The notes: generated from the letters alone by a model not told the origin. 64,000 nt of DNA from Hymenopus coronatus (GCA_030762935.1 CM060900.1:392077632-392141631), one strand, 5' to 3'; positions 34,901 to 47,120 are shown, counted from the first letter of the stretch. Made by a program: numbers and translations.

Positions 34901-35551
34901 TTCTACGGGTATGATTCAAAGCACATAGTTGTGATAGCAATAATGATCTCCCTGTTATAACCATATCGGTGGACGAATCTTCCATCGTAATATATACATC
35001 AGCTGTATTGGTAGCGTTAGTCATAAAATATGCATCCCTAGATTCGTTTTGTAATACAGATTTGAATTACTTGTCGAAGGTGTACAACTGTATGATCCGA
35101 AAGCGAGTGAATTTGGGAAAAGCAAGTCTTTCGGATTTATGTTCCAGTCATTGGTTAGTGATGAAACAAGTTAGTCTGGACAGAGCTACGAAAAATGGCT
35201 TATTGGGGTAATGCATACGTACGTTGACTTTGACAGCTGTACTCCGGGAAATGACGGATATCTATTGGTATTCAAATTTCTTGTGTTTGAACATACATTG
35301 CAATGAAAACTCCCGCCCCCCTCCCTAGAATATATTTTTCTCTATTCAGGAAGCGGAAACTAATGTTACCACAAATGGACTCCGGTATATTATCCAATTC
35401 TTTATTATAATACTATACGATCATATTGTGCGGTGTAGTGAGACTGCATCATTTGATTGGAGAATTCCTATTTACTTAAACAAGGGGGTTATACTGCATC
35501 GTGCGTCATGTGACCGCAAGTCTGTAGGAAGCTATTTTTACTTTCTCTAGC
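31925..35551. other. Unassigned AT-rich DNA
   Basis: No gene or repeat is recognised. Short frames such as 33626-33841, 34265-34501 and 34969-35211 show no domain. A short A-run lies at about 34711-34724. Confidence 0.45.
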
Positions 35552-36393
35552 ACGTATGATCAATGTATTATATGGTAGGTAGAGAAGGCATTGTCCTCTA
35601 CCCAAAATTCAATATCGAAAGTTTATCGGAAATGTTTTGAGGACCCCTGAATAAAACAGCATTTCCTGTGGACAGCATAACTCAAAAACGAAATGTCTTT
35701 TGGTATTTAAGATAAGTATCTTCCAAGGATCCGACATGAACGTTTTCAGAAAAAAAAAACACCATAAACTACTCTTTATATGGAAAATGTTTCGAAAGAT
35801 GCCTTTTAACGATTTTGTTTAAAATGCCACATACTAAAGATGTTTACAGGACAAATAAAAAGTATACCTTGAATTTCTTGGAAATAGCCCCTGAAGTCCT
35901 CTTCATTCCGAAGGAATTTTACATAACTGTTAAACCATTAGAGATAGACAAAAGCTTATTACACAAAAATGTAGACCTTGAAAAAATACAGAGTTTATAT
36001 CATATATATGTATATATACTCATACTCATCAGAGATATTCCCTGTTATTGGTTTCAGTTTTAAAATACCAAACGTTTCTCAAAAAACCTTCCTCAAATCA
36101 GAAGCCTACATCCGTTTCATATGCCATTTGTTTTACTCCTGGCCATGGAAAGAGAATTGAAATTCAATGGCAATCGCATAGAGATAGCTTTTAAGGTATT
36201 TGACTATCGCTTTATCCTTGTGTGTTCCCTTATTTCCCTTCTACTTATTAGGAAGTACATAATGCGACCGTTTCTGGCAATGTTTATCTCGATTACTATT
36301 ATTTAGATAAAAGAATGCTCTTTTTTAAGAATGACTTGTTTGCAGAAGAGATAAGCTAAGTCATTTCAATGGAGCGCATCAGATTGTTATGAA
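35552..36393 (+). repeat. ATR repeat family, copy 7
   Basis: Nearly full length. It begins ACTTTCTCTAGCACGTATG, the same start as the copy at 40.6 kb, and contains GACCCCTGAATAAA, TGTGGACAGCATAACTC, ATCTTCCAAGGATCCGACA, TTAACGATTTTG, ATAGCCCCTGAAGTCC, GGTTTCAGTTTTAAAATACC and TGTTTTACTCCTGGCCATG. It ends near GCGCATCAGATT. No frame is conserved between copies. Confidence 0.85.
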
Positions 36394-38607
36394 TCGGAAA
36401 AGATGCTAACGTGCCAACTGCTTAATCTACGTGTCTTACTTTGAATCTTGGAAATGTGGGAGAAACCTCTCGTCCCGCATAGCCAAGGGGAGTGGTGTTA
36501 GACGAGAGAGCATTTTGGACGGCTGTAAGACAGAATTGTAAACAGCCTAATATGATCCAGGACATTTGACTTGTGTCACTTTGGCACGGAGCCTTGCATA
36601 ACAGGTGTACTCCATTAAATTAACACGAGACCCTGAATCTTTACATGCTGCATGTGGCAACATATTAATGCCGCAAATATCACATTTACGCAGTTACTGA
36701 CATTTTAACCACTGTTCTTGGACGTGTCGCACCAGTAAAGAAATGGAGCCATTCGTCAGTAAAATAGCTGTTATTGTGACTAGCAAAGTAGCCTGTGGGG
36801 TCTTAAACTAGTGTATCTTTGCAACCTCAGATATTCAGCTTTAAAGCCACTCTACGCATTTTATTTAAGAACCAGAGACGGGATATAATTTCTTAAGATT
36901 TATTTTCTTGGCGCAGACTTCTTCACGTTTCATAAATTAAAACCTGAAAGTGTAAGTATCAGTGATGCTTAATTTCACATACTAATTGACCACCCTTTGA
37001 TAGCAAACCTGTACATTTCAAATGCTGTAAGTAAAGAAGAAAAAAAAAAAAAGTACGTGCATTGTAATAGGAGTAGAAAAGCGAAGTGAACACAACTCTG
37101 AGATACAATTTGAAAAGGTTAAAAGGATTTCGTTTATATTTTAAGCTTTATAATGTTTTATTTGTTAACGAACCTGTATTTAATAAGATAATACATCTTG
37201 CGGGCTAGTAGGCCATGGTCTGTGACAGCGGAAGGTTTTACTCTTCTATTAACTCCGGCCATGAAAGCCTTTGCACATATTTAACGTATATATACCTGGA
37301 ACAGGTACATATATTAATGTTGGCTCGTGTGTCGAGAGAAAATTCTTTAGATTAAGAATTCTCTGTTCCCGACGATCGTCGCCTTAAGCTTACGCGGTTG
37401 AAAATTAAAAGTGGAAATGCAGGATTTCCTTTGGCACTAGTTTAATGCCGTCTCGGTCAGTTCTTACAAATAGTATGCTGCCCAAATGTCGTGTGAACTA
37501 TATTTTTTCAGTGAAGCGCGTTACTGGCGATTCGCCATACTTAACTCTCATGTGAATATATATTTGTTCCCAAATTAAATTTTAGCTGGTGTAAGTGAAC
37601 CAGAAATGTTTTTTCGATAGTGGCTCTGTACTCAAAATACACAAATTATATGTTTAAATTCACGGAAAATAATAAAAATACTCTATAATCCTCCTGCAGT
37701 GACTGAAAGATCTCCTTTTTTCTGGGTTTTATTGGAAATAAGAAATTGCCTTTTCTTCCCTTTCTTATTTCAAAAACTTGTAAATAATTGCACCTGAATA
37801 TCTGAACTACTTGGAAGTTGCAAAATAAAATATTTTAAGTAACTGGCAGAGTTTTTAATGTTTTGTTTTCACAAAAAGCGAGAAACTTCTTAAGGTATAC
37901 TGTGACTGAGTTTATAGGTGAAAATGAGACAATTTTGGACTTTTTAATTATATCGTACAAATATTCTATAGAAACATGTAAATATTTTGGCCGAACATGT
38001 TTCATGATCTGTCGTTTTTAAAATACCAGCAGAGCAAATATTCTATCTGAAGACTTAAGGATGTATTTTATGATTTCTTTATTTATTTGTTTACATTTAT
38101 CTGATGAAGTTTATTGCCCAATGCAGTTTTATAAAATTATTGCATTTTTTCGCTGACTGAAAAATTTGATTACATTATCTGAGAAACGATTTGAGCTAGA
38201 GGTTTGTGCTTTTGCACAGTCCTTTCTTTATTTGCCCACATTAAGTTTATAAATTTTCAATTAAATAGTTTTAACATTCTAAAAAAGTTAAAAAAAAATT
38301 CAATCCCGGTGCCCCTTAAATTAGCTGTTAATTCACTACAGAGTATAGGACAACAACAATTTTAACTTTAGCATCGGTTGTTTAGTTGTAATACTAGCAC
38401 TTAGCTTAATGATAACTGACTAATAGGTAGTGATTTTTCTGTCTTGAAAATCAACGGCGTTTTAATTTTGAAGATGTCAAGATCTTTATATGCACAGGAA
38501 TATATTTTGTGCAACAATTAGTAATTATATTTTACGTTAATATACATTTTTGCTAAATAAAGAGATATGTGCTGGAAACTCTTCTGCATTCATCGGATAC
38601 ATTGATA
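36394..38607. other. Unassigned AT-rich DNA
   Basis: No gene or repeat is recognised. Confidence 0.45.
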
Positions 38608-38609
38608 TA

Positions 38610-39579
38610 CAGGGTGTATATAAATGCATATCGGGGTTTTAACTCTTTATAATATTTATTACATTCAACTTACAGTTATGAATGATATGTTAAATGAAAA
38701 AGCAACTCAGACAGTTTTACCAAGAGGCTTATAAATGTTCAATGTGACTACCCTTTGTCACACGGCACACATCAAGTCTATAACCGAGTTCTTCCCAAAC
38801 GCTGATAAGTGTGTATTCAGTAATTGTAGCAACAGCTGCTTCAATACGGTTTCTTAATTCAGGGAGGTCAGCTGGTAGCGGAGGCACGTACACACGATCC
38901 TTGATGAAGCCCCAAAGGTAAAAATCGCATGGCGTTAGGTCAGGAGAACGTGGAGGCCATGCATAGAACTGAAGACAACACGATCCATAAAATCGTCATG
39001 AAACAACATGTCGTTTGCGAATTTGGCACGTAATCCGTGGTCTGTCGGCTTTAGAGCCTGTAATAACTGTAAACGGTAAGGACGTAGCTGTAAGCGTCTT
39101 CTTACAACTTTCCAAACAGTCAACACAGGAACTTGTAATTCACGACTAGCCTTCCGGACTGATTTCTTTGGGCTATGAGTGAACGACTCTCACTCGCTCA
39201 AGAGTCTCTTCACTTACTCCTGGCCGTCCCGTGCTCTTCCCTTTACAAAGGCAGCCGGTATCTTCAAACTGATTATACCATCTACGAATGTTTTTATCAC
39301 TAGGAGAATCACAACCGAATTTATTACGGAACGCAAGTTGCACAGTAACTACAGATTCGGTCTTTGCAAACTGCAAAACACAAAACGTTGTCTGTTTAGT
39401 AGTCTCCATCTTTGCTACTACCGCTGTCTAGCGGATTGCGGCAGAAACATTGCACGCAGATACAACAAACAAAACTGTTTGAGTTGCTTTTTCATTTGAC
39501 ATATCATTTATAACTGTAAGTTGAATGTAATACATATTATAAAGAGTTAAAACCCCGATATTCATTTATATACACTCTG
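38610..39579 (-). mobile_element. Internally deleted Tc1/mariner-like element
   Basis: The element is 970 bp with inverted terminal repeats of about 109 bp (38610-38718 and 39471-39579, about six mismatches). It begins CAGGGTGTATATAAAT and ends in the complement (ATTTATATACACTCTG). It is flanked by TA at 38608-38609 and 39580-39581, the family's target duplication. It keeps both ends of a transposase gene on the minus strand and has lost the middle, so it is non-autonomous. Its transposase is related to, but distinct from, the one in the palindromic elements. Confidence 0.92.
38729..39409 (-). pseudogene. Mariner-like transposase, internal deletion and frameshift
   Basis: The gene starts at ATG 39409 (METTKQTTFC). 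A DUF4817-type N-terminal domain follows (FAKTESVVTVQ, NIRRWYNQFED, GCLCKGKSTGRPGVSEE). A frameshift and stop occur near 39173-39180: the next frame resumes with SPKKSVRKASRELQVP and VWKVVRRRLQLRPYRLQLL. The text then jumps from VVF, just before the first catalytic Asp is expected, straight to the C-terminal part, in another frame: WPPRSPDLTPCDFYLWGF, then RVYVPPLPADLPELR, ending SHIEHL with a stop at 38729-38731. The SPDLTPCDF motif is of the kind that carries the third catalytic Asp in mariner-type enzymes. The first two are deleted, so it is inactive. Confidence 0.85.
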
Positions 39580-39581
39580 TA

Positions 39582-39924
39582 TAATTGGAATTATTTGTTT
39601 TCCTAATGTAATTGATACGGATTTACACAATGATAAATATCCGAAAACTTTACAAAACATTGTCTTCATATCATCATATGCTTGTCATCGTCGTCGCCGC
39701 CGTTGCTTGTGTCCGTGCCAACTGTTCCTGTGCCACAATTTGGGAACCATTGTTCCGCATTTTTCATCATGTCAACTTACTGTCATACGTTACTGATGTT
39801 TGCATAATTTATAATTGTGTAATGTGCACCAATTGTGACCTTACAACCTGGCGGGTATTATGTCAATGCAAAGTTACCTATGATAAAAGGTTGTTTAACT
39901 TTGTATCCTGATTGTATTTTTTTT
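39582..39924. other. Unassigned DNA
   Basis: No gene or repeat is recognised. A T-run lies at about 39918-39930. Confidence 0.45.
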
Positions 39925-40195
39925 TTTTTTAAAATTTATGGACGCTTTTTAACTGCTGGTGACTCAGCGTCATCTTCTATTTTGGACGTGAAAAACCGTT
40001 TAATTTTGGTCAGCGGCCTTTTTATCAGGCTCGAGATACGTGCCCTAAATCTACGATACGGTACCGATGGTCTTACTTCCCTTCCAAAAGAAGCCATGCT
40101 AAAGATTTTTACGCCTGGAAATATCCATCGCCCTCCATCGGGTTTGGACCCACGACATTGAGAAATAGAGGCTAGCATGTTACCGCTAGGCATAA
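39925..40195 (-). mobile_element. tRNA-derived SINE (family S2)
   Basis: Minus-orientation copy: TTTATGGACGCT, CAGCGTC, GTTTAATTTTGGTCAGCGGC, TTTTTATCAGGCTCGAG, CGATACGGTACCGATGG, AGCCATGCTAAAG, then a head with B-box-like GGGTTTGGACCC read on the plus strand. It is more diverged than the 28.9-kb copy. Confidence 0.8.
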
Positions 40196-40640
40196 GACGA
40201 ATTGTACCCTGAGAAAAAATAATTGGCTCCTTTGGACATAAAGTAATGAATAATAAAACAGCATATACAACAGCGTTGATTAAATATCGGTTTTCATCAA
40301 GACCCAAGAGCCGTAGATTTTCGGCGATGCTTAAAGCTAACAGGTTTAAGCCGAGGAATCTTGCATAAGTATCTTCTGAGGCACAACGTACTTTTGATAC
40401 TATGAGAAAACTACATCAAGACGTGCTCTCAATGTATATGGAATATACACGCTGCAACGGAATTGTGATAGGAGGTGAGGAAAACCAAAAGTATTTTGAG
40501 TAAACCAAGTAAAACTCATTTGCTTTTGTTCTCATTTTAACAAGATTAGGGAACCATAAGTAACAAACGAGGTGAAAGGAAGCCAGGCAATGAAGACAAA
40601 TAAAAAATAATCGCCGTGTCCATTTTAAGGTAATGTTTTT

Positions 40641-40766
40641 GCTTTCTCTAGCACGTATGCATAATGTACATAGTAGGTAGAGAATGTACTGTATTCAACC
40701 TAAAGTTCGTTTCCAAGATTTCACAGAAAATATAAAGAATAAAAGAAGAAATTTTATCAAAAGGTC

Positions 40767-40820
<54 letters not shown>

Positions 40821-41553
40821 TTTAGACAGCATACTGCAAAAACGAAAAGTCAGTTAAATACCAAATTTGGTATATAAGTTTAGTATCTCCCAAGGATGTG
40901 GCAAAAAGATTTTCAAGAAAATCCTCCCCAAACTACATGGAAATATTTTCGAAAATGTTTATTTTCTCAAAAATGTCTAACGATTTTTATTAAAAACCCG
41001 TATATTAAATATATCTACATGACAAATAAAATGTACATGTTGAAGTTTCTAAAATAACCTGTGAAGTTCTTTTCATTCTGAATAACTATTGCATAACTAG
41101 TAAACAGTAAGAGACCGAAAACATTAACTGCAAGAAAATGTAGATCTTGTCAAAACATTTCATGTCCTTTACATTTTTGTTGCGGAGCTAAGCGTTTCCA
41201 AGATATTCCTCGTTATTGGTTTCAGTTTTAAAATACTTATACTTTTCTCAAACTGGAAATCGTTCCTTTTTCTTTTGTTTTACTCCTGGCTATGCAAACA
41301 AGTGAATTGCAATGAAAATCCGAGAACAGCAGCTTGTAAAATTTGAATATCGCTTTAGCACAGTGTAATCTCTTCGTTCCCTTCTACTTATAAGGAACTA
41401 AGTAATGAGACTGTTCTGCTAATTTTTATCTCACTAATTTTTTTAGTATGAAGTAGACAGAAGAATAATATTTTGTAAGAATAGTTTTTAGTACAGGTAG
41501 AGAAAGCCATGTGAATAGAAAACATCAGATCTTTATTTAGTGAAAAATGCATT
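40641..41553 (+). repeat. ATR repeat family, copy 8
   Basis: Nearly full length. It starts CTTTCTCTAGCACGTATG and ends near GTAGAGAAAGCCATG and AACATCAGATC. Landmarks are GGTATATAAGTTTAGTATC, CTCCCAAGGATG, TTTCAAGAAAATCC, CCGTATATTAAA, TTCTTTTCATTCTG, CTCGTTATTGGTTTCAG and GTTTTACTCCTGGC. A (TG)n microsatellite occupies the point where other copies have a short GT-rich stretch. Confidence 0.85.
40769..40819 (+). repeat. (TG)n microsatellite inside an ATR copy
   Basis: About 25 uninterrupted TG units, ending in TC. Confidence 0.97.
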
Positions 41554-44500
41554 ATAGCCTGTTATTTTGTGATGCTTAAGAAAATCTTATGTGGTAGGAG
41601 TAATTTAGCTAATTAAAATTGTTTAAAATCATCTGTTACATCTGAAACATAATGGCAATGTTGAATTTCGCATTAGCGTCAATGTAAGCTAAGTTTATTA
41701 ATAAGACTGCGAGCTAAAGTAGTTTAGCCAAAAGTTATGATTGTGCTATTTTATCGGACACCTTCAGCGATCTCGGTGGTATTTATTGATTAGCATAATA
41801 TGAAATTACCGATTAGAGACTGCTGTCATGGATTCGGGAAAATTGTCACCCAATAGCCGTTGTATTTTCACTTCATGCTAAGCAGTTAGCACTGTAACAA
41901 ACTAGGAGCAATGATAAAAATTCCTTCACAGAGCATTCAAAGGCATAAGCGGTGGACCGGAGAGAAATGTTCGGTGAAAGTAGCGCCTGATAGTAAGGCA
42001 TTCCTCTTCGCAGAGGAGCTAAGTCTTGCGCCTTACCGCCAGGGGTATATTGAGGTCGCCGTGCTCCGTCCAGGTTGCAGCCGTCAATAAAGTATACTAG
42101 TTAATGCATCATCGTTTATCCTGGACTCTGAACCTACCAATTAAGTGACCAAGGTGCATGCAGCAAAATGTTAATCGCCGTTTAACTGAGTGTTTCTTCC
42201 GGCGGATTTCTTCAACGGATTGCTATATGGAACTTCTGCACATCTCATATAAATCAAACAATGGATTCTTCATAGTCACCGAATCTACATTCGGAGGATC
42301 GTAAAATTGTGAATGGTACATACTTAAGAAAAATAGGGTATCTAGCACGTTCCTTGTAGGTTTAATTAAGGTAACTGCTTTGCATTTTCAAGAGAAATCT
42401 GTTTAAATCAGCTATATTGGAAAGAAAATTCGATGTCTTAATAATCTTTACCATTTAAGCACTCAAACTGTATTGGACGGTTGCTTTATTGGTTTAACTT
42501 TCAGCGTATTTGTCCCACGGTGCTTATAAATTGCCTATAATAGATAATACAATTTTAAATAAATGCACGTAGTATCATTATTCTCCATTGCGTCCTAGAT
42601 CTTCAAAATACGGCGCTCTTTTGTTTATTTTCACCGATCATCGAGACATGTAGCATTAGGGACGTTAACTAACGCTTTGTGCTAGTCACTCAAACGGACA
42701 GTGTTGTTAACATAAGTATGTGAAGTTTAGCTTTGCAATCCTTTCATTGGCTACAGTTTTGTCTTAGAAAACAAGAGAAAAGTGTGTCGCGTATATTTTC
42801 AACATACCCACAACACTCTACCTGGAGACATGTTCTTAACTGTCGTGAACACAACTTGACGATCGTGATACAATATTCGTATTAGTAAACCTGCATTACA
42901 ACCTGGCTGGATATTCTCGGAAACTATGGCTTTGTACACTGTGTCCACCGGAAGATGAAATGGGCGCATTTGTGCAGTTGATTCAATGGTGTCAACAACG
43001 CCATAAAAATTCTTAAACAGCTAATTAGCCATTTCACTTTCAGATACCTAAACAGCGTGGATCTTGGGAAACAATTTATTGCTTCAAATACTTCATGTAT
43101 TTGCATCCCCGAATTTTGAAATACTGTTGCAGTGACCATTGATAACACAGAATGAAAGTGTTGAAACTTCTGAAGGCTACTAGTAACTGTATGTTGGTAG
43201 ACATGGCGGATTCTGTTGATAGGTCCTGATTCAGTTTCCTGCCATATTTTAATTTATCGACACAAACTTCCCATCATCAATTTCTAATAAACTGCTGTTA
43301 ATTAATTCACACTATAAATTAAACAACAATTTAAAGCCGTAAATATACATTATTCCCTTAGTGGATTGAAAATATCTGCAATTTTGTTTATATTCTTAAA
43401 GACTTGATGAACCTTATAAGATTTGAAAGGAAGAAAATGTCTCCTTAGAAGTTGACGGGAGCTTCGAACATCAAAATCATGACGCACCTTGGTGAAAAGT
43501 AATCTACTATTTTAACGCTAGCTTGACGATTCTCAAAATTCCTTGACGACAGTTAGTGAAACGGAGAAGTTTAACGTGCAGAGTTTCTGACCTCATCATC
43601 TAAAATTGCTTAAAGCAACATGCTTTCGAAACCACGGTGTTGTATTTTTTTAAGAAATGTTGGCTATTCTGGCAAACATATTGATATAAGCAAATGGGGA
43701 TGACTGCGTTTCTGGCTCGAGAGGTACAATAAGTAACCAGAAGTTCACCTCCTTTTCCTAAATATGGCATAGGAATAAATTACTTAAATGTGGCTAAATA
43801 TAAGTCCCTACCAGCTTCCTTACTTGCGAAAATGATGTTTCCATCCATGAAAAAAACTATGCAATTTATCATGGCGTTATCTGCAAAAAAAAAAAAAAAA
43901 AAAAATACACCCAACGTTTAGTCCATCACGAAAATGATATTTTTCTCCCACATTCCATTTGTCATACCGGAAACGCAACTCACAAGTTGGGCGTGTCGCC
44001 ATTTCGGATGTTTATATATTTGTACCTCGAAAATTGAGCGTGTCATCTTCTAGAGGCGTGGCCACATGACGTGGTATGCAAAATATGGACCGGAAGAGGG
44101 GTGTGCAGGCAATTTATAACCAAGTCCTTTAATCCTAATAAAATCAAGGAAATCATAAAAATGTCATTTGGCAAATTAGGTTCTATATCACAGAATCCTG
44201 CTCTGAAGTCACAAGACTGTTTGCAAGCCGCTATTTTTTTTAACCCTTTGGTCTCAAGACTATTACTAAAGTCAGTCAGTGAAGTTTAGTGCTGCTTTAA
44301 AAACATAATTTAATGTTTATTTTATAACGCTACTTCGGAGAATTATATTTACAGTGCGAGGATTACGGTATTCGTCTAGGTATCACAATCTAAAAATACA
44401 TTCTAAAGCAGCTATTATAATAGACATGAATATGCAGTTCTGTGTTTTTCTCCTGTATACTCGCTTTGCCTAAAGCGGCGTTCCTTTTTAGCCATGTAAG

Positions 44501-46120
44501 TCATACACATACAATTAATTTGTAATAATTAGGTGATTCAATAAGCGGTTAACCTTTATCGTTGCTGCCGCATCCGCCACAAATGGCCCGGTGCTCACGT
44601 CCGACATGGTTTCCACTACTAACACGTCGACCTGGAGTCCTGCACCACATAGTTCTAAAAGCACGTTAACATTTAATATTTTAAAAATAACAATCTATTC
44701 ACCTAGTGTTTGTTTACGATTAGTGATACTCTTTGCTAGAACATTATTTCAAAAGAAACTCCCAGGTAAGGTAAGCGACCCAGCTGACAAAACGACGCAG
44801 TACACTGCACTCAGAAGGGATTTTAATGACACTGGTAGAGTCTTGAAAGGTTCACTAAACATTTAACTGTGTCCTTCTCAGCAAACGTTCTGTAAAATTG
44901 CATAAGAAGTTACTTCAGCTACCGAGTGATAACTGTGAGACCCGTTTTCGCGAAATTTACCGTTGACATCCCACCAGGAACGTCCTTCCTTATTATGTAT
45001 TTTTCCATATTTTCATCAATCCTCATAAATGGCAATTGCTGGGTTTGGAGCGTCTCCTTCCCAAAAGTTACTTTCCCAAAAATTAATTTTATTACATTAT
45101 TACGAGCGCCAGTGCTACCTTGTCCAGTATTAACGCGCGTTAAATACTACTAAAAGAAAGTTACTTAAGTTACCACCATATAAAATTTCTAAAATGCAGT
45201 GCATTCTCGAATACACTTAAAAATAGAGGGCATGACGGATCTGTCAGAATCTGCTTTATTGCTACTACTTCATTTCACTTACATGGAAATATAAATTCGC
45301 AGAACTGTCCAGTAAGAAATTGTAGATTTTCTGGTTTATTTTCAGCATTACTATGTGATGTCCTAGTATGTCTTTGTAATGCGAATCACGAAGGTTGAAT
45401 AAGAGATGAGCAGCCACCATGACCAGCAGGATTCCCCAACTTCAGTTCCTTTGGTTATTTTCTCAATGGAACATTAAAATCTCATGAGAGAACTTGATGT
45501 TGATTTGAAAAGTATGTAAAAATAGACGCGGATCACTAGATTGCATGTGTGCAGCCACTGTGACATGTCTGATGTTCTGTTGTTTCATTACGATCAAGAA
45601 ACGGAGGGGACTCATCCCTACGTGAAGCTTCTATGCTTACCACCCCCAGAAGGAACGGATGAGGTTAAGGATACACAGGACGTCATAGGCCGCAGACGGT
45701 CGGCTGACACTCGCAGGGGTCCCTAACGGTTACAGCGTGGCTGCTCAGAGAAGCCTTCCCTCTAGCAGAACCATGGAAATGCGCCACCTGTCTGAAGCGG
45801 CTCGGATAAGGCTGACATCGGCAGAGCTGAGAGGGCCTTTCCAACGGACAAGTTTCTCCGCCATTTGCCCGATACCGGCCGACACTGCTCAGCCCCTAAG
45901 CCACCCCTTTCCCTTAAAATCCACTTGAGGGAAATTATAGGGAAATTTTAAGAAACGAAGAAAGGAAATTCGTGCTAAAAAGAAGCAACCTCAGCATTCA
46001 CCTTTTACAATCGGAGAAAACCACGAAAATTCCATGGCCAGAGTTTCCTAACGCAGGATCTTTGGATCACAAGCCTTATTTGTTACCTCAGTCATCTCGC
46101 TCTATATTGTTCCAGTATAA
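41554..46120. other. Unassigned DNA with a GC-richer patch at the right
   Basis: No gene or repeat is recognised. An A-run lies at 43885-43905. The patch at about 45590-45930 is GC-richer, with open frames at 45541-45726 and 45737-45928 in different frames. I recognise neither a protein nor splice sites there, so it may be an old repeat or exon remnant. Confidence 0.4.
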
Positions 46121-46140
46121 TATAATAGCATCATTCAGCA
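46121..46140 (+). repeat. Left copy of a 20-bp direct repeat
   Basis: Matches 47101-47120 at 18 of 20 positions (TATAATAGCATCATTCAGCA here). The two copies flank a tRNA-like fragment plus the second palindromic mariner element. Confidence 0.8.
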
Positions 46141-46215
46141 ATTTCGAACCCAGGACCTCCCAAACGTTAGCTTCGCGTTTATCGTGGATTCATCTCGCTC
46201 GGTGGCGTTCCATTA
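46141..46215 (-). mobile_element. Short tRNA-like fragment
   Basis: On the minus strand this 75-bp stretch ends with a B-box-like GGGTTCGAAATTG about 50 bp after ACCGAGCGAGATG. It is too diverged to be called a tRNA gene. It could be a truncated SINE head. Confidence 0.4.
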
Positions 46216-46217
46216 TA

Positions 46218-47097
46218 CAGGGTTACTACAAAAGAAATAGACAACTTCAACTGCCTGTAAAACAAAAACTATTAGAGATAGCAACCTAATTATTTTGGAG
46301 GTATGTTGAGAAACTCTCAAAGTTTCGTTTGTTACTATTGGTAACGCTGTAGTGTTTTGTTTGTTATTGCTGAAATGGCGGAAAATCTTGTGGAAAAGGC
46401 ATATTGCGTGTTGGAATTTGCTAGAACGCAATCAGCAACTGTTGTCCAACGACATTTTAGAACACGTTACCACAAAAATGAAATGATGCGCTCACAAAAA
46501 CCAGCATCGTCTTCATCGTGTCGCAACATGTCGATGCAAAAGTCACGCCGTATGACCTTATCTTCTTCACTCAGAAACTGCAACATCTGTAATCTGTAAG
46601 GCATCATGTGCAGTCGCTTCCGCAAGATTTTCCATACAGTTTGCTGTGGAATTTGTAATTGCATGCTTGCCCTAGATGTCGATTTCTGTGGGCTTCTTAT
46701 GTAGGCAGAACGAACACGTTCAACGTTTTCTTCCGAAACTCTTGGTTTTCCCGAGCTTTTCGCTTTGCACAAACATCCCGTTGTCTCGAATTTTCTATAC
46801 CAGTCGTAGATTGACTGTCTAGTCGGTGGCGTTTTGTGGTAACGTGTTCTAAAATGTCGTTGGACAACAGTTGCTGATTGCGTTCTAGCAAATTCCAACA
46901 CGTAATATGCCTTTTCCATAGGATTTTCCGCCATTTAGGCTTCTGCAACAACAAACAAAATAATACAGCGTCACCAATAGTAACAAACAAAACTTTGAGA
47001 GTTTCTCAACATACCTCCAAAATAATTAAGTTGCTATCTCTAATAGTTTTTGTTTTACAGACAGTTGAAGTTGTCTATTTCTTTTGTAGTAACCCTG
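46218..47097 (-). mobile_element. Palindromic (fold-back) Tc1/mariner derivative, copy 2
   Basis: The element is 880 bp with the same ends as the copy at 873-1755, flanked by TA at 46216-46217 and 47098-47099. The arms and the single-copy centre correspond throughout, and the junction between the transposase fragment and the inverted arm is at the same base. In this copy the left arm still shows an open start (MAENLVEKAYC at about 46375 on the plus strand). It reads through the duplicated N-terminus before leaving frame at the junction. Confidence 0.92.
46467..46934 (-). CDS. Truncated DUF4817/HTH transposase fragment, 155 aa (second copy)
   Basis: It has the same length and architecture as the fragment at 1125-1592: ATG at 46934, DUF4817-type helix-turn-helix, second HTH-like segment, FCERII, then the arm-derived SFLW and stop. 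It differs from the first copy at about eight residues (for example Tyr for Cys at residue 11 and Thr for Met at 35). I count about 13 base changes over about 450 bp and no indel. The catalytic domain is absent. Confidence 0.75.
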   Translation of the reverse strand: MAENPMEKAYYVLEFARTQSATVVQRHFRTRYHKTPPTRQSIYDWYRKFETTGCLCKAKSSGKPRVSEENVERVRSAYIRSPQKSTSRASMQLQIPQQTVWKILRKRLHMMPYRLQMLQFLSEEDKVIRRDFCIDMLRHDEDDAGFCERIISFLW

Positions 47098-47100
47098 TAC

Positions 47101-47120
47101 TATAGTAGCATCATTCAGTA
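47101..47120 (+). repeat. Right copy of a 20-bp direct repeat
   Basis: Partner of 46121-46140 (TATAGTAGCATCATTCAGTA here). It lies exactly 980 bp downstream. Confidence 0.8.

Noticed and set aside
45541..45928. Two adjacent frames in a GC-richer patch, possibly one broken gene
   Set aside because: The frames do not join into a recognisable protein, and no splice sites or repeat partner were found. Left unassigned.
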